Assembly (NCBI GenBank): GCA_026713405.1
Contig: JAPOON010000912.1
Location: 1-6,095, forward strand
Length of the DNA: 6,095 bases
Direction of reading: 5' to 3'
Source: Gammaproteobacteria bacterium
Lineage (GTDB): Bacteria > Pseudomonadota > Gammaproteobacteria > Pseudomonadales > Azotimanducaceae_A
The notes beneath the pieces were generated by a model. That model saw only the letters and a program-made list of their open reading frames with translations. It had not been told where the DNA came from and ran no database searches. Shown piece by piece: positions 1-6,095 of the stretch (positions within the stretch are counted from its first letter, which is position 1; the number at the start of each line of letters is the position of its first letter). The translations under genes and the position numbers were made by a program.

Positions 1-177
1 CCGGTGCCGGCCCGCGAGGAAGACGTATGCGCGCTGACCGACTACGAAACGGAGTTCGCTTCGGCCGTAGGCTGGGGCAGCTATTTCGCCACGCAGTTTC
101 ACCCGGAAAAGAGCGGCCGGGTCGGGCTGCGCCTGCTCGAAAAGTTCGCGCGCTGGTCGGGACGGTCAACCCCATGA
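1..177 (+). CDS. hisH: Imidazole glycerol phosphate synthase glutamine amidotransferase subunit HisH, C-terminal part
   Basis: The reading frame is open from base 1 to a TGA at 175-177, giving the last 58 residues of a protein that begins outside the window. HisH is the class I glutaminase that releases ammonia from glutamine and passes it to HisF, in the cytoplasm, in histidine biosynthesis. The visible piece has the triad tail TQFHPEKSG: the His (bases 100-102) and Glu (106-108) are the two triad residues expected here; the Cys nucleophile is upstream and not seen. The stretch TDYETEFASAV before it, and VGLRLLEKFARW after it, fit the end of the family. The next gene is hisF, HisH's obligate partner, 55 bases downstream, which separates this from other class I amidotransferases. 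The last bases of the stop form an ATGA overlap with a 21-codon open frame leading to hisF. Confidence 0.93.
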   Translation, partial: PVPAREEDVCALTDYETEFASAVGWGSYFATQFHPEKSGRVGLRLLEKFARWSGRSTP

Positions 178-232
178 AGCCGGTCAGGGTTGAGTCCATC
201 GCTCTGGTCCTGCGAACGCCGGGTCTGCCGCC

Positions 233-1012
233 GTGCTGAGCAAGCGCCTGATCGCCTGTCTGGACGTGCGCGACGGCAAGCTTGCCAAGAGCGTCAAGTT
301 CGTCAACACGAAGGACATCGGCGATCCGGTGGAAAAGGCTCGTGAATACTATGCGGACGGGCTGGACGAACTGGTTTTCTATGACATCACCGCATCGAGC
401 GACAATCGGTCGATCATGCTCGATGTGGTTGAAGCGGTTGCCCGGGAAGTGTTTATCCCCCTTTCCGTGGGAGGCGGTGTCCGTTCGGTGGCCGACGCCA
501 CGGACCTGCGGCTGGCCGGGGCCGAGAAGATCAACGTCAATACGGCGGCCGTGAAGCGACCGGCGCTCATCGCGGAATGTGCGGAGGCGATCGGCGATCA
601 GAACGTGGTGCTGTCCATGGACATTCGCCGCGTCGAACAGGGCGGCCGCTTCCCGTCGGGATACGAGATCGTCATCAACGGCGGCCGCACGCCCATGGGC
701 ATCGACGGCCTGGAATGGGCGCTTGAGGGCGAGCGGCTCGGGGCCGGCGAACTGGTGGTCAACTCGATCGATGCCGACGGTACCCGGGACGGTTACGAAT
801 TGCCGCTGACCGCCATGATTGCCGATGCCGTTCGCATCCCGGTCATTGCGTCAGGCGGCGCCGGTGAACCGCCACACCTCCGGGAAGTGCTGACCGCGGG
901 CGGTGCGGATGCGGCACTGGTGGCGTCCATGGTGCACTATGGCGACTACAGGGTGAGCGAACTCAAGCAGTATCTGCACGACGAAGGTGTGAAGATGCGC
1001 ATGTCCTGGTGA
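233..1012 (+). CDS. hisF: Imidazole glycerol phosphate synthase cyclase subunit HisF (divergent sequence type)
   Basis: A 259-residue (beta/alpha)8-barrel protein of normal HisF length. With ammonia from HisH it converts PRFAR to imidazole glycerol phosphate and AICAR. The start is GTG at 233: an in-frame TGA at 191-193 leaves no other common start, and the N-terminus [12 protein letters not shown] matches known HisF ends residue for residue. No good Shine-Dalgarno sequence precedes it. Catalytic residues are in place: Asp11 in CLDV and Asp130 in VLSMD; Arg5, Lys19, Glu46 and Lys99, known to be conserved at the HisF gate and interface, are also present. Phosphate-binding loops appear as SVGGG (78-82) and IASGGAG (205-211). 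The wording differs from the usual gammaproteobacterial protein: [37 protein letters not shown] and a C-terminal RMSW. From memory this variant resembles Desulfovibrio-type HisF. The HisF2 of LPS clusters is unlikely, because that paralogue lacks the CLDV signature. Confidence 0.96.
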   Translation: MLSKRLIACLDVRDGKLAKSVKFVNTKDIGDPVEKAREYYADGLDELVFYDITASSDNRSIMLDVVEAVAREVFIPLSVGGGVRSVADATDLRLAGAEKINVNTAAVKRPALIAECAEAIGDQNVVLSMDIRRVEQGGRFPSGYEIVINGGRTPMGIDGLEWALEGERLGAGELVVNSIDADGTRDGYELPLTAMIADAVRIPVIASGGAGEPPHLREVLTAGGADAALVASMVHYGDYRVSELKQYLHDEGVKMRMSW

Positions 1013-1122
1013 AGTCCGGGGCGCGCGCCTCATCAGGGGGCGGGCAAGATGCCGTCTGCACTGACACTGGCATGGGTCGCGTCCGCGATGATGGCACCGG
1101 CTGGCCGGACAGGGACACATTG

Positions 1123-1128
1123 AAAGGA
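1123..1128 (+). promoter_or_regulatory. Ribosome binding site for the quinone oxidoreductase gene
   Basis: AAAGGA lies 11 bases before the GTG at 1140 and supports that start. The spacing is slightly long; a second purine run, GGAACGAAG, sits closer to the start and may contribute. Confidence 0.5.
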
Positions 1129-1139
1129 ACTGGAACGAA

Positions 1140-2105
1140 GTGAAGGCAATATCAATCGATAACGGCAAGCTCGTGTGGGGCGAGGCGCCCGAACCGGAGG
1201 TCGGCCCGGGCACCGTCAAGATCGCGGTCAAGGCCAGTGCCGTCAACCGCGCCGACCTCATGCAGGCCCTCGGACGATACCCGCCGCCGCCGGGGGCGAG
1301 CGATGTCCCCGGCCTCGAATGCTCCGGCGAGGTGGTTGCAGTAGGGGAGGGGGTCCAGCGCGTCGCGCCGGGCGATTCAGTCTGCGCCCTGCTTGCGGGT
1401 GGCGGCTACGCGGAAACCGTCGTCGCCCCGGCCGGCCAGGTGCTGCGCATACCCGGGGGAGTCGGGCTGTTGGAAGCGGCGGCCTTGCCGGAGGTATTCG
1501 CCACCGCCTATCTGAATCTCTATGGCGAAGCCGGCCTCGCAACCGGTGAGCGGGTACTGCTGCACGCGGGCGCAAGCGGCGTGGGTACCGCCGCGATCCA
1601 GCTGTGCCGCGAGAGCCACAACCCCAGTTTCGTCACGGTGGGCAGCCAGGCCAAGCTGGAACGGTGTATCGCCCTGGGCGCTTCGGGCGGCTCGAACCGC
1701 CATGACGGCCCCTTTGCCGACAAGGTTGCCGAGTGGACCGACGGGGAGGGTTTCGATGTGATTCTCGACCCGGTGGGCGCGGGTTACCTCGCCGACAACC
1801 TGGCGAGCCTGCGCCTGGACGGCCGCCTGATCGCGATCGGGCTGATGGGCGGCGCGCAGGCCGAACTGAACATGGCGCTGCTGCTGATGAAACGCTTGCG
1901 CATCATCGGCTCGACCCTGCGCGTGCGCAGCATCGCGGCCAAATCGGCGGTGATGGACGGCCTGCAGCGGGATGTCTGGCCGAAAATCGAGAAAGGCAGC
2001 ATTCAGCCCATCATCGAAACCGTCATTCCGATGCCGGAGGCGCAGCGCGCCCATGAACTGGTTGCGGGCAACGAGACGGTCGGAAAAGTGATGTTGGAGT
2101 TGTAG
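1140..2105 (+). CDS. Zinc-less NAD(P)H:quinone oxidoreductase, medium-chain dehydrogenase superfamily (QOR/PIG3-like)
   Basis: A 321-residue cytoplasmic protein, close to the roughly 325 usual for this family. The family uses NADPH to reduce quinones or enone substrates; the physiological substrate cannot be read from sequence. The GroES-like N-terminal domain shows VNRADLMQALGRYPPPPG (35-52) and PGLECSGEVVAVG (57-69). The Rossmann domain has the glycine-rich HAGASGVGTAAIQL (142-155), VGSQAKLERCIALGA (167-181) and FDVILDPVG (205-213). GSTLRVRS (257-264) is typical of the p53-inducible-protein-3 (PIG3) branch. No cluster of zinc-binding cysteines is present, so the zinc-less branch is chosen over alcohol dehydrogenase. 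One oddity is RESHNPSFVTVGS (157-169), where relatives usually have a small glycine-alanine stretch before the second beta strand. GTG start at 1140 preceded by AAAGGA. It follows hisF by 127 bases on the same strand, but no functional link to histidine synthesis is expected. Confidence 0.9.
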   Translation: MKAISIDNGKLVWGEAPEPEVGPGTVKIAVKASAVNRADLMQALGRYPPPPGASDVPGLECSGEVVAVGEGVQRVAPGDSVCALLAGGGYAETVVAPAGQVLRIPGGVGLLEAAALPEVFATAYLNLYGEAGLATGERVLLHAGASGVGTAAIQLCRESHNPSFVTVGSQAKLERCIALGASGGSNRHDGPFADKVAEWTDGEGFDVILDPVGAGYLADNLASLRLDGRLIAIGLMGGAQAELNMALLLMKRLRIIGSTLRVRSIAAKSAVMDGLQRDVWPKIEKGSIQPIIETVIPMPEAQRAHELVAGNETVGKVMLEL

Positions 2106-2113
2106 CGGCGGTA

Positions 2114-2142
2114 GGCGTTACCTGGTCTTTACAGGTATAGCC
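2114..2142. terminator. Weak hairpin between convergent genes, possible two-way terminator
   Basis: TACCTG (2119-2124) and CAGGTA (2132-2137) can form a 6-bp stem with a 7-base loop, extended below a 2x2 mismatch by GGC (2114-2116) and GCC (2140-2142). It lies in the 44-base gap between the stop of the oxidoreductase gene and the stop of the last minus-strand small gene, where a shared terminator is expected. No T-run follows on either strand, so intrinsic termination is doubtful. Confidence 0.25.
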
Positions 2143-2149
2143 GTAACTG

Positions 2150-2338
2150 CTACTGCGGCAATCGCGGCGGGTTGACGCGGCCCGTAAATCCCTCGAACAG
2201 GCCTTCAAGCCGCGCCATTCGCTCGCGCAGGTCAGCGACGTCACGACGGAGAATCGCCAAGCTTGGCACGATCAGCCCTCCGAGCGCGAGCCCGACACCC
2301 AGGATAGTGCAAACTATTGCGACCAGTTCTGTACTCAC
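2150..2338 (-). CDS. Small predicted membrane protein with N-terminal anchor and charged helix
   Basis: A 62-residue protein with a GTG start at 2338, supported by a GGAG eight bases upstream. Residues about 4-29 (ELVAIVCTILGVGLALGG and onward) form one hydrophobic segment. It is followed by a charged amphipathic helix, RRDVADLRERMARLEGLFEGF (about 31-51), with heptad-like leucine spacing that suggests a short coiled coil, then a proline-rich tail. Positive residues just after the anchor favour an N-out topology with the helix in the cytoplasm. From memory, small proteins with the RMARLEGLFEGF-like ending are widespread in proteobacteria and remain uncharacterised. The gene lies 44 bases after another small membrane-protein gene on the same strand, so the two probably form a pair. 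No function is assigned. Confidence 0.7.
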   Translation of the reverse strand: MSTELVAIVCTILGVGLALGGLIVPSLAILRRDVADLRERMARLEGLFEGFTGRVNPPRLPQ

Positions 2339-2346
2339 TCCAAACG

Positions 2347-2350
2347 CTCC
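2347..2350 (-). promoter_or_regulatory. Ribosome binding site for the second small membrane protein
   Basis: GGAG on the minus strand, eight bases upstream of the GTG at 2338. It supports this start codon and the reality of the short gene. Confidence 0.55.
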
Positions 2351-2382
2351 GTGACTCTACTGCTTGCTATCGGCGGAATGCT

Positions 2383-2595
2383 TCAGGAAAACACTTTCCA
2401 GAGGATTGCTACCGTGAAGGCCAGGTTGAAGCCTGCCATCCATGAATGCAGGCGTTGAACGGCCTTCAACTCCTGGATGCCCTCGTTTGTCGCCAGGTTT
2501 TCGGCAGCCAGTGCAGCGGCGGCATCATGTGCCCTGTCTTCCGGCACACCGGCTGAGCGAAACGCCTTGAATACTTCCGAGATAACCACCGTCAT
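2383..2595 (-). CDS. Small predicted tail-anchored protein, DUF1640-like
   Basis: A 70-residue protein with an ATG start at 2595. The N-terminal half (VFKAFRSAGVPEDRAHDAAAALAAENLAT, about 8-36) is an alanine-rich helical region of the kind found in small DUF1640 (coiled-coil CCDC90-like) proteins, where a phrase like 'AGVP-(E/D)-x-A' precedes the helix. Residues about 52-69 (SWMAGFNLAFTVAILWKVF) are a single C-terminal hydrophobic segment, so the protein is probably tail-anchored in the inner membrane. The family link is by recalled pattern and is unproven. No Shine-Dalgarno sequence is seen; a perfect TATAAT lies six bases before the ATG, which would make the message leaderless. Without the inserted element the gene would start about 70 bases after valS on the same strand, so it may also be read from the holC-valS transcript. 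Function unknown. Confidence 0.68.
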   Translation of the reverse strand: MTVVISEVFKAFRSAGVPEDRAHDAAAALAAENLATNEGIQELKAVQRLHSWMAGFNLAFTVAILWKVFS

Positions 2596-2601
2596 CGCGG
2601 C

Positions 2602-2607
2602 ATTATA
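2602..2607 (-). promoter_or_regulatory. Candidate -10 box (TATAAT) of a leaderless promoter
   Basis: The minus strand reads TATAATGCCGCGATG, a perfect sigma-70 -10 hexamer in an otherwise GC-rich region. Seven bases past the hexamer is the A of the start codon at 2595, the usual distance to a transcription start. The -35 region is poor: CTTCCA at 2629-2624, 16 bases away, matches three of six positions. Confidence 0.4.
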
Positions 2608-2666
2608 GGCCGATCATTGAAACTGGAAGTAAGAATTTTGCGCCAGTCAGCGTGCGAGTTCGCCGC

Positions 2667-2688
2667 TAGCCCGACCTATACGTGAATG
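2667..2688 (+). repeat. Left terminal inverted repeat of the MITE-like element
   Basis: Twenty-two bases identical to the reverse complement of 2848-2869. The match ends at base 2666 on the outside (C here, where the other arm implies T) and at base 2689 on the inside (G here, where the other arm implies A). Confidence 0.85.
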
Positions 2689-2741
2689 GACGTAGCGAGG
2701 CTGGCAAGATGAGGAGTAGTGAAAGCGCTGGTTGTACGGAC

Positions 2742-2799
2742 GCGTGCTTGCAGCACGTTGAGCGCGCGCAGGCGTGCTTGACAGCACGTTGAGCACGCG
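2742..2799. repeat. Two tandem hairpin-forming repeats in the element core
   Basis: Two near-identical units of about 27 bases, 2742-2768 and 2772-2799, each read GCGTGCTTG(A)CAGCACGTTGAGC followed by GCGCG or ACGCG. Each folds by itself: CGTGCT 2743-2748 with AGCACG 2752-2757, and CGTGCT 2773-2778 with AGCACG 2783-2788. CGCGTGCT (2741-2748) can instead pair with AGCACGCG (2792-2799), closing the whole core as an 8-bp stem. Confidence 0.8.
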
Positions 2800-2847
2800 G
2801 AGGGAGTACGCCCAGTGATTTCGCTGCTATTGACTGCCGCAGTAGTT

Positions 2848-2869
2848 CATTCACGTATAGGTCGGGCTA
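2848..2869 (-). repeat. Right terminal inverted repeat of the MITE-like element, overlapping the valS stop codon
   Basis: Reverse complement of 2667-2688 over all 22 bases. Its last three bases, 2867-2869, read TAG on the minus strand and are the stop codon of valS. Confidence 0.85.
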
Positions 2870-5635
2870 AGCCAGGGTGTCAAGCTGCACTTTCAACGCC
2901 TCCAGCGCGCTTTGCGTGTCGGTGGCCCGGTTCCTTTCCTTGTCGACGATGGCTGGCGGTGCGTTCTGCACGAACTGCTCGTTGCCGAGTTTCCCCTCGA
3001 TGCGTTTCAGTTCCTTTTGTTTGCGCTCGATTTCCTTGTTGATGCGCGCACGTTCGGCGTCAATGTCGATCAGGCCCGCGAGTGGCACCATGACCTTCAG
3101 CTCACCAACCAGCGCAAGCGCATTGGCCGGGGGTTGGTCGCCCGGGGGGAGCCAGTCGATTGAACTGACCTTGGCCAGCCGTTGCAGCAGGCGGCCCGAG
3201 GTCGCGGCCCGTTCGCGGTCCCGGGCATCGCCGCCCTGCAGCAGCACATCGATCTCCTTGCCGGGTTTGATGCCTGCTTCGCCGCGGATGTTGCGCAAGG
3301 CGGTCACCACGCCCTTCAACCAGTCGATGGACGCATCGGCCTCCGGGTCGGCGGAGAGATCGCCGCTCTGCGGGAAGGGTTCCAGCATGATGCTCGGTCC
3401 CTCCTTGCCCAGCAGGGGCGCCAGGTCGCGCCAGATGGTTTCCGTGATGAAGGGCAGGATGGGGTGCGACGCCCTGAGCAGCAGTTCGAGCACCTGCACC
3501 AGGGTGCGGCGTGCGCCGGTCTGCCGTTCCGGACCCGCACCTTCGTCCCAGAGCAGGGGCTTGGTCAGTTCCAGGTACCAGTCGCAATACTCGTGCCAGG
3601 CGAACTCGTAGATCGCGTTCGCATACAGGTCGAAGCGGTAGGTCTCCAGCGCCAGGTGGCAGTCTTCCACGAGCCGCTTCGCCCGCGACTGTATCCAGCG
3701 CTCGGCCAGGCCGGGCTCGGCCGGGCCATCCAGGGGATATTCCCCGGTGTTCATCAGCACGAACCGGGCGGCGTTCCACAGCTTGTTGCAGAAGTTTCGG
3801 TAACCCTCGGTGCGGTTGAGGTCGAAGCGCACGTCCCGGCCCGTGGTGGCCAGTGCGCAGCACGTAAAACGCAGGGCATCCGTGCCGAACGAGGGAATCC
3901 CGTCGGGAAAGTTCTTGCGGGTGGCTTGTTCGATGTCTCGCGCCATCTGCGGCTGGGTGAGGTGCTCGGTGCGTTTGCCGACCAGTTCCTCCAGCCCGAT
4001 ACCGTCGATCAGGTCGAGGGGATCCAGCCCGTTGCCCTTGGTCTTGGACATCTTCTGACCCTTCGCATCCCGTACGAGACCGGTGATGTAAACCTTGCGG
4101 AAAGGCACTTCCCCCATGAACTTCAGGGTCATCATGATCATGCGGGTGACCCAGAAGAAGATGATGTCGTGGCCGGTCACCAGCACGTCGGTGGGATGAA
4201 ACCGCTTCAGGTCGTCCGTCTCGCGGGGCCAGCCCAGGGTGGTGAAGGTCCACAGGGCGGAGGAAAACCAGGTATCCAGCACATCCTCGTCCCGCTTCAG
4301 GGCGACACCGTCACCGAGCTTCCCCTTGCGGCGCGCTTCCGCCTCCGTGCGGCCGACGTGGATGTTGCCGTCGGCGTCATACCAGGCGGGAATGCGGTGC
4401 CCCCACCAGAGCTGACGACTGATGCACCAGTCCTGGATGTCGCGCATCCAGGCGAAGTAGACATTGGCGTACTGGCTGGGGACGAACTCGATATCGCCGT
4501 TCTGCACCGCTGCCACGGCCGGCTCGGCAAGGGGCGCAATCTTCACGAACCACTGGTCGGTGAGCCAGGGCTCGACGATCGCCTCGGAGCGGTCCCCCCG
4601 GGGCACGGAGAGCTTGTGCGGCTCCACCACCTCGAGCAGGCCCAGTTCGTCCAGGTCGGCAACGATGCGCTTGCGCGCCTCGAAGCGGTCGAGACCCCGG
4701 TAAGCCTGCGGCGCGTTTTCGTTGATCGCCGCCCGGGCGGTGAAGACGTTGACCAGCGGCAGGCCGTGACGGGCGCCGACCTGGTTGTCGTTGAAATCGT
4801 GGGCCGGGGTGATCTTGACGCAGCCGGTCCCGAACTCCGGGTCCACGTAGCTGTCGGCGACGCTGGGCAGTTCCCGGCCGACCAGGGGCAGGGTCGCGGT
4901 CTTGCCGACGAGGTGCCGGTAGCGTTCGTCCTCGGGATGCACCGCCACCGCGGTGTCGCCGAGCATGGTTTCCGGCCGGGTGGTGGCGACGACCAGGTAA
5001 TCCTTGCCGTCGACGGTTGTGGCGCCGTCGGCCAAGGGGTAACGGCAGTGCCAGAGATGGCCGTCTTCCTCCCGGTTTTCGATCTCGAGGTCGGAAATGG
5101 CCGTGGCCAGCTCCGGGGCCCAGTTCACCAGCCGTTTGCCCCGGTAGATGAGCCCCTCTTCGTACAGGCGCACGAAGACCTCCATGACCGCGTCGGCGAA
5201 TCCCGCGTCCAGGGTGAACCGCTCCCGGGACCAGTCGACGGAAGAACCCATGCGCCGCAACTGCCGGGAGATATTGCCGCCGGAGCGCTCCTTCCATTCC
5301 CAGACACGTTCGACGAACGCATCGCGCCCGATATCGGCACGCGTCTTGCCCTCGCCGGCCAACTGGCGTTCCACCAGCATCTGCGTGGAGATGCCCGCGT
5401 GGTCCGTGCCCATCTGCCAGAGCGTGCGCCGGCCGTTCATGCGGTGGTAGCGGATGAGGGCATCCATCAGCGTGTGCTGAAAGGCGTGCCCCATGTGCAG
5501 GCTGCCGGTTACGTTCGGGGGCGGTATGGCGATGCAGTACTCGGCGCCGTCGCCGGACGGCGCGAAATAGCCCGCGGACTCCCACTCTTCGTAAAGTTCG
5601 CGCTCAATGGCGTGGGGGTCGAAACTGCGCTCCAC
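2867..5635 (-). CDS. valS: Valyl-tRNA synthetase
   Basis: A class I aminoacyl-tRNA synthetase of 922 residues that charges tRNA-Val in the cytoplasm; somewhat shorter than the 951 of E. coli. The frame is open upstream to 5752, but the start is taken as GTG at 5635 because the protein then opens [19 protein letters not shown], as the family does, one base after the holC stop, with GGGAAG nine bases upstream; the extra upstream residues are unlike ValS. Motifs from that start: [13 protein letters not shown] with the HIGH signature at 47-50; editing-domain [13 protein letters not shown] from 218 and PAHDFND at 277-283; [15 protein letters not shown] near 402-416; [10 protein letters not shown] near 452-461; KMSKT at 528-532, the KMSKS loop; and a C-terminal tRNA-binding coiled coil over about 855-922. 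The stop TAG lies inside the inverted repeat of the inserted element, and the protein appears full length. No T-box or attenuator is visible. Confidence 0.98.
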   Translation of the reverse strand: MERSFDPHAIERELYEEWESAGYFAPSGDGAEYCIAIPPPNVTGSLHMGHAFQHTLMDALIRYHRMNGRRTLWQMGTDHAGISTQMLVERQLAGEGKTRADIGRDAFVERVWEWKERSGGNISRQLRRMGSSVDWSRERFTLDAGFADAVMEVFVRLYEEGLIYRGKRLVNWAPELATAISDLEIENREEDGHLWHCRYPLADGATTVDGKDYLVVATTRPETMLGDTAVAVHPEDERYRHLVGKTATLPLVGRELPSVADSYVDPEFGTGCVKITPAHDFNDNQVGARHGLPLVNVFTARAAINENAPQAYRGLDRFEARKRIVADLDELGLLEVVEPHKLSVPRGDRSEAIVEPWLTDQWFVKIAPLAEPAVAAVQNGDIEFVPSQYANVYFAWMRDIQDWCISRQLWWGHRIPAWYDADGNIHVGRTEAEARRKGKLGDGVALKRDEDVLDTWFSSALWTFTTLGWPRETDDLKRFHPTDVLVTGHDIIFFWVTRMIMMTLKFMGEVPFRKVYITGLVRDAKGQKMSKTKGNGLDPLDLIDGIGLEELVGKRTEHLTQPQMARDIEQATRKNFPDGIPSFGTDALRFTCCALATTGRDVRFDLNRTEGYRNFCNKLWNAARFVLMNTGEYPLDGPAEPGLAERWIQSRAKRLVEDCHLALETYRFDLYANAIYEFAWHEYCDWYLELTKPLLWDEGAGPERQTGARRTLVQVLELLLRASHPILPFITETIWRDLAPLLGKEGPSIMLEPFPQSGDLSADPEADASIDWLKGVVTALRNIRGEAGIKPGKEIDVLLQGGDARDRERAATSGRLLQRLAKVSSIDWLPPGDQPPANALALVGELKVMVPLAGLIDIDAERARINKEIERKQKELKRIEGKLGNEQFVQNAPPAIVDKERNRATDTQSALEALKVQLDTLA

Positions 5636-5636
5636 G

Positions 5637-6074
5637 TCAGCGCGCTTCCCAGTCGTCCAGTTCGTGGGGGAACAGCGGATAGCCCCGGTCCCGGTAAAAG
5701 CGGTATCGGGCGCGGCCGCTGTCGCGCTTCTCGCCCACCACGATTTCCGCAATGCGGTCGAAACGGCCGGGAAATGCCGGCACCTCGTCCGCCAGGTTGA
5801 TCATGAGCCCGTCGGTGGGCAGCCGGTCGGCGGAATCCGTCTGCTGGCCGACAACCACCGGAGCGCCTTCGGCCTCGGGCGTACCGAGCCGGCCATGGGG
5901 TATGAGCCGATGCGGGGGATAGGACCACAGCAGTTCATCGACTTCCCGGGCCTGAACGTCGGTCGCGGTGTGCACGTAGGTGTGCTGGCCCTTCTGCATG
6001 GCCTTGGCGGCGAGCCGGCAGGCGAAACGGGGCATGGGCGGCTGCTCCACAACCTGGAGAATATAGAAGGCCAC
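5637..6074 (-). CDS. holC: DNA polymerase III chi subunit HolC (start uncertain, may extend past the window)
   Basis: About 145 residues, normal for chi. Chi joins the clamp-loader complex through psi and contacts the C-terminal tail of SSB, helping hand over from primase. Family features from the GTG at 6074: FYIL (3-6), [21 protein letters not shown] (16-36), DELLWSY (46-52), LIPHGRL (57-63), [24 protein letters not shown] (about 89-112) and [12 protein letters not shown] (122-133). The TGA stop (5639-5637) is separated from the valS GTG by a single base, a strong sign of one operon and coupled translation. The start is not settled: GTG 6074 lacks a Shine-Dalgarno sequence, the frame stays open to the window edge at 6095, and relatives often have a residue or two before the V-x-FY motif. 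The usual upstream neighbour pepA would lie outside the window. Confidence 0.92.
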   Translation of the reverse strand: MAFYILQVVEQPPMPRFACRLAAKAMQKGQHTYVHTATDVQAREVDELLWSYPPHRLIPHGRLGTPEAEGAPVVVGQQTDSADRLPTDGLMINLADEVPAFPGRFDRIAEIVVGEKRDSGRARYRFYRDRGYPLFPHELDDWEAR

Positions 6075-6095
6075 GCGCGGCCCGCGGCGGCGTCC

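Larger units (their letters stand above)
2667..2869. mobile_element. Non-autonomous transposable element (MITE-like), about 200 bp, TA-flanked
   Basis: Perfect 22-bp inverted repeats at 2667-2688 and 2848-2869 (outer end TAGCCCGACC, inner end CGTGAATG) enclose 159 bp. Each outer edge begins with TA, which fits a TA target duplication as made by IS630/Tc1-mariner transposases; on that reading the element proper is 2669-2867 with 20-bp ends. Inverted similarity continues more loosely inside: left AGTGAAAGCGCTGG and GTAC before CGCGTGCT resemble the reverse complement of the right side (AGCGAAATCACTGG, GTAC, CGCGTGCT), so the whole unit is one long imperfect palindrome. It encodes no transposase; a 62-codon minus-strand frame crosses it but looks fortuitous. 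It sits between valS and the first small gene and overlaps the valS stop codon. I do not recognise the family. A palindromic post-transcriptional structure that never moved is the alternative, but one copy cannot settle that. Confidence 0.7.

Noticed and set aside
1018..1029. The GC palindrome GGCGCGCGCC (1020-1029) after hisF as a terminator
   Set aside because: It is a simple alternating GC run with no room for a loop and no following T-tract; a short palindrome like this is expected by chance in such GC-rich DNA.
1061..1092. A possible promoter before the oxidoreductase gene (CTGACA at 1061-1066)
   Set aside because: The only -10-like match, GATGAT at 1087-1092, is poor and lies 20 bases away, so spacing and sequence are both unconvincing.
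2741..2799. A CRISPR array
   Set aside because: Only two copies are present, they lie almost next to each other with no unique spacer of proper length, and they are inside an inverted-repeat element with no cas genes nearby.
2666..2854. A 62-codon minus-strand frame that starts with GTG in the right inverted repeat and crosses nearly the whole element
   Set aside because: No ribosome binding site, no recognisable motif, and the sequence is explained by the palindromic, hairpin-forming design. Other copies of the element would be needed to test it.
5636..5752. An upstream extension of valS to a start at 5752
   Set aside because: The added residues overlap holC in another frame and are unlike any ValS N-terminus, while GTG 5635 gives the expected opening and sits one base after the holC stop.
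3182..5800. An 872-codon open frame on the + strand opposite valS
   Set aside because: Its product shows no recognisable domain and mirrors valS codons; long antisense open frames are expected in GC-rich genes with strong third-position bias. ValS has every motif of its family on the other strand.

Overview
The window reads as part of the chromosome of a GC-rich proteobacterium, most likely a gammaproteobacterium. The main clue is holC directly upstream of valS, an arrangement well known in that class. The species cannot be told from this piece.

Layout. The left part is on the + strand: the end of hisH (1-177), hisF (233-1012), and a zinc-less quinone oxidoreductase of the medium-chain dehydrogenase superfamily (1140-2105). 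The right part is on the - strand: holC (about 6074 down to 5637), valS (5635-2867), then two small predicted membrane proteins (2595-2383 and 2338-2150). The two halves converge at about 2106-2149, where there is a weak hairpin but no clear T-tract.

Function. HisH and HisF together form imidazole glycerol phosphate synthase, the branch point between histidine and purine metabolism. HisA does not lie between them, as it usually does in gammaproteobacterial his operons, and HisF is of a divergent sequence type with intact catalytic residues. HolC is the chi subunit of the DNA polymerase III clamp loader and ValS is valyl-tRNA synthetase; they are almost certainly co-transcribed, with one base between the holC stop and the valS start. 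The two small proteins are unrecognised or belong to uncharacterised families; each has one predicted membrane segment and a charged helical part.

The most unusual structure is a compact element of about 200 bp (2667-2869) between valS and the small genes. It has perfect 22-bp terminal inverted repeats bounded by TA, looser inverted similarity inside them, and a core of two hairpin-forming tandem repeats. It looks like a non-autonomous transposable element (MITE) and carries no transposase. Its right end supplies the valS stop codon. Removing one TA copy plus the element would restore a TAG at the same place, so the insertion appears to have hit the stop codon and left the protein unchanged.

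Five of the six visible or inferred start codons are GTG. The exception is the ATG of the first small gene, which has a perfect TATAAT placed so that its transcript could be leaderless. Apart from the element the genes are housekeeping genes, and I see no new multi-gene system. No gap without a gene exceeds 300 bases; the longest, 2596-2866, is mostly the element.
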